Assembly (NCBI GenBank): GCA_947456965.1
Contig: CANGTU010000026.1
Location: forward strand, 1 to 46,765
DNA length: 46,765 nucleotides
Reading direction: 5' to 3'
Source: Flavobacteriales bacterium
GTDB taxonomy: Bacteria; Bacteroidota; Bacteroidia; Flavobacteriales_D; Sanyastnellaceae
This document shows, piece after piece, positions 17,864 to 25,359 of this stretch. The notes under the pieces are model-generated. The model saw nothing but the letters and a program-made list of their open reading frames with translations. It was not told where the DNA came from and did no database searches. The translations under genes and the position numbers were made by a program. Each line of letters starts with the position of its first letter. Position 1 is the stretch's first letter.

Positions 17864-18390
17864 GCGCCGTCTTTATTCAGGGAAATCAGGTGTACCTGCG
17901 GGCGTTATCGCAGGATGATGCTACTCCTGCCTACCTGAGTTGGATCAATGATCCTGAAACCACTCGCGGATTGGTCACGGGTCATTTTCCCAGCAATCTG
18001 CAATCTCTGAAAGATTACATCAATTCTGTAACAGGCAACCGCGACAAGGTCATGCTAGCCATTTGTGATCTGAATACCGGCCAACATATTGGTAATATCA
18101 AGCTCGACCAGTTTGACTGGATTTCCGGAACCTGCGAACTCGGCATCCTGATTGGGTCAGTTGAGCACCGGGGCAAGGGAATTGGAGCAGAAGTTTGCTC
18201 GCTGGTGGTCAGCTACGCATTTGAGCGCCTCAACCTGCGCAAAATTCTGCTCGCTGTTTACGCCAGTAATCCAGGTGCCATTCGCGCTTACGAAAAGGCC
18301 GGATTCGCTGAAGAGGCCAGGCTGCGTGAACATGTATATTCTGCCGGGAGCTATACCGACAAGATCTACATGAGTGTATTCCGAAACTGA
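17860..18390 (+). CDS. GNAT-family N-acetyltransferase (RimJ/PseH-like)
   Basis: This 176-residue enzyme belongs to the GCN5-related family that moves acetyl from acetyl-CoA to an amine. The acetyl-CoA pyrophosphate loop is visible as EHRGKGIGAEVC (the R/Q-x-x-G-x-G motif), followed by a helix, then the ANNP-like YASNPGAIRAYEKAGF motif typical of RimJ/RimL-type members. Such enzymes in sugar clusters (for example PseH) acetylate the amino group of an amino sugar nucleotide. Its overlap with the GT2 gene (ATGA) and the aminotransferase two genes downstream support amino-sugar acetylation here; a protein substrate is the alternative. Confidence 0.9.
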   Translation: MSAVFIQGNQVYLRALSQDDATPAYLSWINDPETTRGLVTGHFPSNLQSLKDYINSVTGNRDKVMLAICDLNTGQHIGNIKLDQFDWISGTCELGILIGSVEHRGKGIGAEVCSLVVSYAFERLNLRKILLAVYASNPGAIRAYEKAGFAEEARLREHVYSAGSYTDKIYMSVFRN

Positions 18391-18394
18391 TTCC

Positions 18395-19159
18395 ATGACC
18401 TGCGCGATCATACAGGCTCGTATGGGAAGCACCCGTCTTCCGGGTAAGGTTCTCCGGGACATGGCCGGCAAGCCGCTGATTGGGCACTTGATGGATCGGC
18501 TCCGTCCTTCGAAACTGGTTGACCAGTTCATCGTTGCCACAACTGACAATCCGGAAGATGACGCGCTCGCATCATGGTGCGCATCTCACGGCATCGCTTG
18601 TTTTCGAGGAAGTGATTGGGATGTACTTGACCGGTTCTACCGCGCCTGCCTCACTGCCGTGCAGCAACCCCTTCATGTAGTCAGAATCTGTTGTGATAAC
18701 CCACTTCACCACCACCGGGTGCTGGATTTCGTCATTGCGGGTTATCTCCGCATGGGAGTTGATTATGCCTCCAATTCCAACTTCGAGCCCGACTACCTCG
18801 AAGATGGTTTTGATACCGAGGTCTTTTCTTACACGGCGCTCGAACGTGCATGGCGCGAATCCCGCATGCTGAGCCAGCGGGAGCATGTCACTCCATACAT
18901 CAAAAACTCCGGTCACTTCTCCTGTTACTGGAGAAAATATGACACCCGCTATACCTTCAAACTTTCAGTAGATACTGAAGATGATTTGCGGATGGCCGAA
19001 CAGATAATCCGTTCTTTTGCCGATCCCCTTTCCTTTGGGTTGGAAGATGTAACTGATCTACTGCTCACCCACCCCGGCATGCTTGAAGCCAATAAGGACA
19101 GCAAGATCAATGAAGGATACGCCAGGTCAATCAAAGAAGACCGCCAGGTATATGACTAA
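18395..19159 (+). CDS. SpsF-type cytidylyltransferase, likely CMP-sugar synthetase
   Basis: The 254-residue product begins with the nucleotidyltransferase signature IIQARMGSTRLPGKVL, in which the Arg and Lys bind the CTP phosphates. It continues with GSDWDVLDRFYRA, the family's second motif. SpsF-family proteins, found in spore-coat and nonulosonate clusters, are related to CMP-KDO and CMP-NeuAc synthetases. The usual GDxPL motif is replaced by CCDNPLHHH, so it is somewhat divergent. I chose ATG 18395, four bases after the preceding stop, because it puts the first beta strand at the N-terminus. It probably activates the acidic sugar made by the NeuB-like enzyme downstream. Confidence 0.88.
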   Translation: MTCAIIQARMGSTRLPGKVLRDMAGKPLIGHLMDRLRPSKLVDQFIVATTDNPEDDALASWCASHGIACFRGSDWDVLDRFYRACLTAVQQPLHVVRICCDNPLHHHRVLDFVIAGYLRMGVDYASNSNFEPDYLEDGFDTEVFSYTALERAWRESRMLSQREHVTPYIKNSGHFSCYWRKYDTRYTFKLSVDTEDDLRMAEQIIRSFADPLSFGLEDVTDLLLTHPGMLEANKDSKINEGYARSIKEDRQVYD

Positions 19160-19176
19160 TCATTCGCCAAACTGCG

Positions 19177-20523
19177 ATGAACCCGACCACTGTGCAACTA
19201 CCGTATATCACTAACTTCACGAGGAGCGATGAATACCGCAGGGTGATTCACCACCTGATTCCGGGCGGGGCGCACACCTACTCAAAAGGCGATGATCAGT
19301 TTCCGGTTCTTTCTCCGGCAGCCATCACCCACGGGAAAGGGGCGTACTGCTGGGATCCAGATGGCAACAAGTACCTGGATACGCTCATGGGACTTACTGC
19401 CGTTTCGCTGGGACATGCCTATGAGCCGGTGCTTGAGCGCGTGCGGCAGGAGCTCGAAAAGGGTGCGAACTTCTCAAGGCCAAGCGTCATTGAACGTGAA
19501 ATGGCCGAGCGTTTTCTGGCACTCGTGCCCCAGCACGATATGATCAAATATGCGAAAAACGGAAGTGTTGTCACTACTGCTGCGGTCAAGCTCGCCCGCG
19601 CTTACAGCGGACGAACTCTCATTGCACGACCCGCCGAACATCCCTTCTACAGCTACGATGACTGGTTCATCGGCAGCACCGCATGCGACTATGGAATCCC
19701 CCGGGAAATCAAAGATCTCACCGTCCTGTATCGTCAGGATTCACTGGAAGATCTGGAGCGCATGTTCGAAGAATATCCCGGACAAATTGCCTGCGTTATC
19801 AGCGAACCGGAAAAGTGGATACCGCTGGAGGCCGACTTCTACGAAAAGGCCATTGCACTGGCCCATCGCCATGGTGCCTTGTGGATTATGGATGAGATGA
19901 TCACCGGGTTCAAGACTGATTATCCCGGCAGCATCAGGAAGTTCAATGCCCATCCAGATCTCGCCACGTGGGGTAAAGGCATAGCCAATGGATTTTCGTT
20001 TTGTGCGCTAACCGGCAAAAAGGAAATCATGCAGCTGGGAGGCATCAACAGCGAAGGCACGCCCAAACTCTTTCTCGTAAGCACCACCCATGGTGGCGAA
20101 ACTCATGCTATTGCCGCCGGGCTGGCCACAATGGATGTGTTTGAGCGCGAGCCTGTGATTGCACACAACCACGCCATCGGCGACTACTACATAGCTGGGA
20201 TAAGAGCCATACTCGACTCGAAGAACCTCGGGTCTTACTTTGATCTCACCGGATTTAACTGGAGCGTGGGTATGATCGTGCGGAACGCACAAGGGCACCC
20301 CGACTTTGCATTGCGCACTCTGGTCATGCAGGAAATGATCCGCCGCGGGATCCTGTTTCAGGGCATCCTTTCACCTTGCTACTCGCATACCTATGCCGAT
20401 ATTGACTGGATGCTTGCCGCATTCGCGGAGACCTGCGACATTTTTATCCAGGCCCTTGACAAAGGAGTAGAGCACTACCTTGTGGGCCCGGAGATCAAAC
20501 CCGTATTCCGGAAATACAACTGA
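19177..20523 (+). CDS. Class III PLP-dependent aminotransferase (glutamate-1-semialdehyde aminomutase-like)
   Basis: This 448-residue protein matches class III aminotransferases. Visible are the N-terminal PGGAHTYSKGDD, the DEMITGFK motif around the cofactor Asp and the PLP-binding Lys267 in TWGKGIANGF. It resembles glutamate-1-semialdehyde aminomutase, but the setting between a cytidylyltransferase and an SDR points to transamination of a keto-sugar. It most likely installs an amino group on a sugar or sugar-acid in the operon's pathway. Its stop overlaps the SDR start by one base (TGATG). Its role as hemL is unlikely because no other tetrapyrrole gene is near. Confidence 0.9.
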   Translation: MNPTTVQLPYITNFTRSDEYRRVIHHLIPGGAHTYSKGDDQFPVLSPAAITHGKGAYCWDPDGNKYLDTLMGLTAVSLGHAYEPVLERVRQELEKGANFSRPSVIEREMAERFLALVPQHDMIKYAKNGSVVTTAAVKLARAYSGRTLIARPAEHPFYSYDDWFIGSTACDYGIPREIKDLTVLYRQDSLEDLERMFEEYPGQIACVISEPEKWIPLEADFYEKAIALAHRHGALWIMDEMITGFKTDYPGSIRKFNAHPDLATWGKGIANGFSFCALTGKKEIMQLGGINSEGTPKLFLVSTTHGGETHAIAAGLATMDVFEREPVIAHNHAIGDYYIAGIRAILDSKNLGSYFDLTGFNWSVGMIVRNAQGHPDFALRTLVMQEMIRRGILFQGILSPCYSHTYADIDWMLAAFAETCDIFIQALDKGVEHYLVGPEIKPVFRKYN

Positions 20524-21341
20524 TGGATCACTTGCGCACAACAGACCCTAGTAAGATTGACTTCCGCAGCAAATTCGAGCTCACGGATAAAACGATTATC
20601 ATCACCGGTGGTACAGGACTCATCGGACGCGCTTTCTGCGAGGCATGTGCGCAATTTGGAGCTCATGTCGTGGTTGTAGACCGCGGGGATCCAGAAGCCC
20701 TGGCGCAGGAACTGGAAATCCGATATGGAAGAAAGATGTTCGGATACCGGACTGATGTGGTGAACAAAAAAGAAGTAGAACAACTCCTCGAGGCTGTTCT
20801 CAAAACCTTCGGTAAAGTGGATGGTCTGGTGAACGCACACCAGAATAAGAGCCACCTCATCTTCGAGCCCTTTGAACAGGTCTCAGAAGACAATTGGGAT
20901 ACTGTGGTGGAGGTGAATCTGAAGGGGACCTTTCTGATGTGTCAGGTTGTGGGCGGATGGATGGCCAACCACGGCGGGGGAAGCATCGTCAATATTCCAT
21001 CCACATACAGCGTAGTGGCGCCCAACCAGAATCTCTATGAAGGCACCAGTCTGGGCTGCCCGGCCGCTTACTCCGCCTCCAAGGGCGGCATCGACGCCCT
21101 GTCGCGCTACCTCGCATCTTATTGGGCTAGTCGCCATGTACGCGTCAACATGATTACCCCACATGGTGTATGGAACAACCATGAAGAGCGTTTTGAAGCC
21201 AACTTCGCCCGCTTCTCCCCCATGCGTCGCCTGAGTTATAATCATGAAGTTGCCCCTGCGCTCGTATATCTGCTGAGCGATGCATCCAGCTATGTTACCG
21301 GTGACAACCTTCTGGTGGAAGGAGGTTGGACCGTTTGGTGA
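20523..21341 (+). CDS. SDR oxidoreductase, PtmA-like
   Basis: This 272-residue classical SDR has a cofactor motif TGGTGLIGRAF near residues 29-39, an NAH turn and the catalytic Tyr-x3-Lys of YSASK. The segment 'IPSTYSVVAPNQNLYEGTS' closely resembles PtmA of Campylobacter flagellin glycosylation, where PtmA works in legionaminic-acid precursor supply. I base that on recalled family motifs, not on an alignment. It follows the class III aminotransferase by a TGATG overlap, so the two probably act in sequence on one sugar, oxidising it before transamination or reducing a product. Confidence 0.85.
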   Translation: MDHLRTTDPSKIDFRSKFELTDKTIIITGGTGLIGRAFCEACAQFGAHVVVVDRGDPEALAQELEIRYGRKMFGYRTDVVNKKEVEQLLEAVLKTFGKVDGLVNAHQNKSHLIFEPFEQVSEDNWDTVVEVNLKGTFLMCQVVGGWMANHGGGSIVNIPSTYSVVAPNQNLYEGTSLGCPAAYSASKGGIDALSRYLASYWASRHVRVNMITPHGVWNNHEERFEANFARFSPMRRLSYNHEVAPALVYLLSDASSYVTGDNLLVEGGWTVW

Positions 21342-21357
21342 TCATCAAACGCCGACT

Positions 21358-22638
21358 ATGACCAACGAGCAGCAACTGGCTGAATACTTTGACCGCCTGT
21401 GGCCCATATGCCGAAGCATAACAGGTGAAGGATTGCGTAAATCACTTGACATTCTCGGAGAGATTATTCCCCTCAAGCGGTATGAATTACCCACCGGTAC
21501 TCCGGTGCTCGACTGGATAGTTCCCCGGGAATGGAATATCCGGGACGCCTGGATTCGAGTCCCCGATGGCCGGATCATTTGCCGGCTCACTGACAATAAC
21601 CTCCACGTAGTCAGTTACTCCGTGCCCGTTCATCAGGAAATGACCCTGGAACAATTGCGGCCGCATCTCCACATCCTGCGCACTATGCCAGGTGCTATTC
21701 CGTATATCACGAGCTACTACAAAGAAAACTGGGGCTTCTGTCTGAGCGCCGAAGAGTTCGACACGCTCCCTGCCGAAGGGACCTATGAAGTCTTTATTGA
21801 CAGCACACTGGCCGATGGTTCTATGAGCTATGCCGAGTATGTACTTCCGGGAACGGGAGAAGGAGAGGTACTCATCTCCACCTATCTGTGCCATCCCAGC
21901 ATGGCCAACAATGAACTCTCCGGTCCGCTCACCGCGGCATTCGTTGCCCGTGAACTCATGCAAGGTCCTCCCCAACGCCTGACTTATCGTTTCCTGTTCA
22001 TTCCGGAGACCATTGGAGCCATTGCCTATCTCGCTGAACATGGCGAACGGCTGCGCGAGGAACTCGTTGCGGGTTACGTGCTCACGTGCTGCGGCGACCG
22101 GGGGCCACTTACGTACAAGCACTCCAGGCGTCATGATAGCCTCGCCGACAAAGTAGCTCTGCATGTGCTTCGTCGGGAAAGTTATGTACATGCTACCACA
22201 CCCTTTGCCGTTGGAGGAAGCGATGAACGCCAATATTGCTCACCCGGCTTCAATCTGCCGGTTGGTTCCATTATGCGCACTCCCTATCAGCGCTATGCCG
22301 AGTATCACACTTCACTGGACAACCGCGAACTCATTTCCTTTGGCCATCTGGCGGAAACCATTGAGGTGACGTTGAAGATTCTCCGTGCGCTTTCGCTCAA
22401 CAAGCCCTACATCGGCACAATTCAGTACGGCGAGCCACAGCTTGGCAGACGCGGGTTATATCCGCAAAGTGCCAGTCCGGAAGATGCTCGTGAGGCCCTG
22501 CATCGAATGCTCCACTTGCTCAACTTTGCTGATGGAGCCACCGACCTTCTCGAAACTGCTGAGCGCAGGAATGAGAGTCTGTTCCTCTATGAATCCGCTA
22601 TTCAGGCATGTCGCAGGGCTGGCCTGATCGAGAACTGA
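21358..22638 (+). CDS. DUF4910 zinc aminopeptidase-like protein
   Basis: This 426-residue protein fits the DUF4910/DUF2172 family, whose members have an M28-like fold and a C-terminal winged helix. Potential metal-binding residues are visible: His179 and Glu186 (CHPSMANNE), Glu217 (IPET) and His317 (YHTSLDN). Such proteins occur mostly inside polysaccharide clusters, yet resemble peptidases, so the physiological substrate (for example an amide on an amino sugar) is unproven. I chose ATG 21358, 17 bases after the SDR stop; an earlier in-frame start would overlap it. No signal peptide is present, so it acts in the cytoplasm. Confidence 0.87.
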   Translation: MTNEQQLAEYFDRLWPICRSITGEGLRKSLDILGEIIPLKRYELPTGTPVLDWIVPREWNIRDAWIRVPDGRIICRLTDNNLHVVSYSVPVHQEMTLEQLRPHLHILRTMPGAIPYITSYYKENWGFCLSAEEFDTLPAEGTYEVFIDSTLADGSMSYAEYVLPGTGEGEVLISTYLCHPSMANNELSGPLTAAFVARELMQGPPQRLTYRFLFIPETIGAIAYLAEHGERLREELVAGYVLTCCGDRGPLTYKHSRRHDSLADKVALHVLRRESYVHATTPFAVGGSDERQYCSPGFNLPVGSIMRTPYQRYAEYHTSLDNRELISFGHLAETIEVTLKILRALSLNKPYIGTIQYGEPQLGRRGLYPQSASPEDAREALHRMLHLLNFADGATDLLETAERRNESLFLYESAIQACRRAGLIEN

Positions 22639-22694
22639 CGACGACTCTGGCCTGATGGCATGTAATACGGCCGCCAGCGATTACCGGGGCTGGC

Positions 22695-22702
22695 TATCTT
22701 TG
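22695..22702 (+). promoter_or_regulatory. -7-like promoter box TATCTTTG before the NeuB fusion gene
   Basis: A full TAnnTTTG match ends three bases before an ATG at 22706 and 21 bases before ATG 22724. The spacing favours a leaderless start at 22706 or a short leader with the start at 22724. It could allow the fusion gene to be expressed apart from the operon. Confidence 0.4.
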
Positions 22703-22723
22703 GCCATGACCAATTCACCGGGT

Positions 22724-24385
22724 ATGAAAATCATCGCAGAGAGCGCGTACAATCACAATGGATCACTCGATTATCTGAAGGGACTTGCTCTGGCCTCCAG
22801 GGATTCAGGAGCCGACTACTTCACCGTGCAGATGATGAATGTGAGTGCCTTTTGCGTGGAGAACTACGAGCGCTATGCGCTTTATACACGCACGGAATTC
22901 TCACCAGATCAGTGGAAGGAACTCTTTCACTATTGCGAGTCCATTGGCATGCCATGTATCCCCTGTGTTCTGGATGAACCCTCATTCCTGCTTGCTTATG
23001 AATGTGGATTCCGGTTGATCAAGCTGCACGCCACCGATATTGTCAACAGGCCGTTCCTCGAGCTGATTAACCGTCACGATGTGCGCGTATTGCTGGAGAC
23101 CCAGTGCGCAACAGTGTTTGAGATCCAGTTTGCGCTGAGCATTCTGGACAGCCAGAAAATCGAAGCCCTCTTTACCGGATTCAGCAACTACCCCACGGAG
23201 GTAGAAGAACTTAATCTTGATGTGCTCGACTTTTTCCGGGAAACCTATCCGTTCAAGCGCGGAATGGCTGATCATTCCCTTGATATTACTCATATTCCCC
23301 TGATGGTGCTCGCCAAGCGCGCGGACTATCTGGAGAAGCATATAACCCTGAGCCGGAATGACCGCCACCCGGATTGGCAGGTTTCCCTCTACCCCTCCGA
23401 ATTCGCGGCCATGGTGCACCTGATCCGGCATTACGAAAAGGCCCTGGGCACCGGAGTCAAGCATCCGGTTGCGGGAGAAAAACGTTTCAGGAATGTACTC
23501 TACAAGAAACACGTCGAGGGACAGCCCGCGCAGAAGCGCGCAGATACCGGCGTCACACTCATTGAGCACACCATCGGAACCTTTGATCCCGCCCGGGCAG
23601 CAGTCGCCCTGATTGCACGTCTCAAGTCCCAGCGTCTGAAACAAAAGGTGCTGTTGCCGTTCCTTCAGAATGAGCTCATCATCGATCTGCACCGGCGGGT
23701 CAGTTCGGCTCAGCGTATCGCTTCCACCGTCCTGGGCACATCATACCTTCCGGAGGATAAGCCACTCGCCGATCTCTTCAGGAGCAAGGGCCTTCCTGTG
23801 GAAGAAGGTAGTCCGGAGTCAGTCATAGACCGGATGATCTCCATCGCTTTTCGGGAAAAAGCCGGGTGTATTTTCCGGGTTACGGGTGATAACCCGTTCA
23901 CAGATCCTGTACTTATCGACAAGATGGTGGATCTGCTCGTGGAACACGATCTGGACTATGTGCGCATCAACAACGCCCCATTTGGTGTACCAGCCGAACT
24001 CTTTTCCACCCGGTATCTCTGGCGCCTGTATCTGGAAATGGATAATCCTCATGTATCTGAGTACCTCACCTGGTTTGTGCTTCTTGACGAAACGTGCCGG
24101 GTCGGATCCATTGACCTACACTATGATCAGGACATTCCGCTAGTCAATTTTTCCGTTGACTATCAGGAAGATTATGATCGCTGTCAGGCCCTGTTGAAAT
24201 CCATTGGGAAAACCGACGTTACCGCCATCACGCTGCGTGATATCGTGGCACACCTCGATCAGGTCGAGCGGGTTGATGACACCAAGGAAATCAAGCTGCC
24301 TGGAGGTGTGCTGATGCCCATGCGCGAGTATATTGACCGGTGGAATAACCGGCCGTATGCTGTGCGCACCCGGATGAAGATCTGA
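22724..24385 (+). CDS. NeuB-type sialic/nonulosonic acid synthase fused to an SpsF-like cytidylyltransferase
   Basis: The 553-residue protein has a complete NeuB TIM barrel (residues about 1-270): IIAESAYNHNG at the start, then GMADHSLDI and YLEKHITLSRND, which match the family's phosphoenolpyruvate and metal site motifs. The usual C-terminal SAF/antifreeze domain is missing. Instead, after residues about 271-290, a second domain resembles SpsF/CMP-sugar synthetases: ALIARLKSQRLKQKVL, GSPESVIDRM, RVTGDNPFTDP. The fusion would both condense PEP with an amino sugar and activate the product, or the second half may be regulatory. ATG 22724 starts right at the barrel's first strand; ATG 22706 is possible. 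It ends the operon of SDR, DUF4910 and aminotransferase genes. Confidence 0.88.
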   Translation: MKIIAESAYNHNGSLDYLKGLALASRDSGADYFTVQMMNVSAFCVENYERYALYTRTEFSPDQWKELFHYCESIGMPCIPCVLDEPSFLLAYECGFRLIKLHATDIVNRPFLELINRHDVRVLLETQCATVFEIQFALSILDSQKIEALFTGFSNYPTEVEELNLDVLDFFRETYPFKRGMADHSLDITHIPLMVLAKRADYLEKHITLSRNDRHPDWQVSLYPSEFAAMVHLIRHYEKALGTGVKHPVAGEKRFRNVLYKKHVEGQPAQKRADTGVTLIEHTIGTFDPARAAVALIARLKSQRLKQKVLLPFLQNELIIDLHRRVSSAQRIASTVLGTSYLPEDKPLADLFRSKGLPVEEGSPESVIDRMISIAFREKAGCIFRVTGDNPFTDPVLIDKMVDLLVEHDLDYVRINNAPFGVPAELFSTRYLWRLYLEMDNPHVSEYLTWFVLLDETCRVGSIDLHYDQDIPLVNFSVDYQEDYDRCQALLKSIGKTDVTAITLRDIVAHLDQVERVDDTKEIKLPGGVLMPMREYIDRWNNRPYAVRTRMKI

Positions 24386-24544
24386 TCCTGTTGTCCGGTC
24401 GTGATACGGGCAGGCAAGGCCTGAGCAGAAGCCGGCTCCAGCGCATCCGGCTCCATATAAGTCCGCACTTGTTCCCAAATTTTCCTCAATCGGAAGGTGT
24501 ACCCCTCTTCTGCGTACTTTGGCTCCCATAATTCACGATTATCC

Positions 24545-25228
24545 ATGATCAACAGAAAAGAATTCCGCAAGTATGCCTCGGGAACAAGCGGCATGTCTTC
24601 AACCACGGTGGACGCTGTGATTTCACACCTGTATGGGCCTGAAATGATGACCCGCACCGTGATCGAGGAGCGGAATATGCCCTTCCGCGAAGTCGATGTG
24701 TTCTCACGCCTGATGGCCGACAGGATTATCTTCCTCGGTACAGAGATTGACGACTACATTGCCAACATTGTACAGGCCCAACTGCTTTTTCTGGAGAGTG
24801 CGGACAGTAAGAAGGATATCCAGATCTACATCAATTCCCCCGGTGGCAGTGTATATGCAGGCCTTGGTATATATGATACTATGCAGATCATCCAGCCCGA
24901 TGTGGCTACCATCTGCACTGGAATAGCTGCATCGATGGCGGCCGTTCTGCTTTGCGCGGGAGCCGGCAAGAAGCGGACAGGACTGAAGCACTCCAGGGTT
25001 ATGATTCACCAGCCACTCGGCGGGGCCCGCGGACAAGCCTCCGATATTGAAATCACGGCTCGCGAGATCCAGAAACTCAAGAAAGAGCTCTACGAAATCA
25101 TCGCCTCCCATTCGGGACAAACCTATGATAAGGTTTGGGCTGACAGCGACCGGGACTATTGGATGATTGCCCAGGAAGCGAAGGAATACGGCATGATCGA
25201 CGAAGTGCTCGAGCGTAAGCGCTCGTAA
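24545..25228 (+). CDS. clpP: ATP-dependent Clp protease proteolytic subunit
   Basis: This 227-residue serine protease subunit forms the two-ring chamber that degrades unfolded proteins delivered by ClpX or ClpA. The catalytic triad is Ser130 (GIAASMA), His155 (MIHQPLGG) and Asp204 (SDRDYWM), and the family's IYINSPGG at 94-101 is intact. The chosen ATG at 24545 gives an N-terminal extension of about 30 residues before the conserved core, longer than the usual propeptide but typical of Bacteroidota. It is separated from clpX by priA instead of being adjacent. The stop is followed by a terminator-like hairpin. Confidence 0.96.
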   Translation: MINRKEFRKYASGTSGMSSTTVDAVISHLYGPEMMTRTVIEERNMPFREVDVFSRLMADRIIFLGTEIDDYIANIVQAQLLFLESADSKKDIQIYINSPGGSVYAGLGIYDTMQIIQPDVATICTGIAASMAAVLLCAGAGKKRTGLKHSRVMIHQPLGGARGQASDIEITAREIQKLKKELYEIIASHSGQTYDKVWADSDRDYWMIAQEAKEYGMIDEVLERKRS

Positions 25229-25307
25229 GTGCTCCTGATGAAAAACTCAGGCGGTATGGAGCGGCACCGGGAAACCCCTGCCCATACGCTGCGTTTTTTT
25301 TCTGAGT

Positions 25308-25350
25308 AAGCCCGCCCGGATTGGGATGCCCGCCGGGCTTTCTTTTCTTT
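25308..25350 (+). terminator. Terminator-like hairpin after clpP
   Basis: A seven-base stem (AAGCCCG with CGGGCTT) encloses a 19-base loop and is followed by a T-rich tail (tttcttttcttt). It lies between clpP and priA. The long loop makes it weaker than the terminator at 8824. Confidence 0.5.
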
Positions 25351-25359
25351 ACACCACCA

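Noticed and set aside
21487-22233. A 248-codon frame antisense to the DUF4910 gene
   Set aside because: It has no family motif and the sense gene explains the region.
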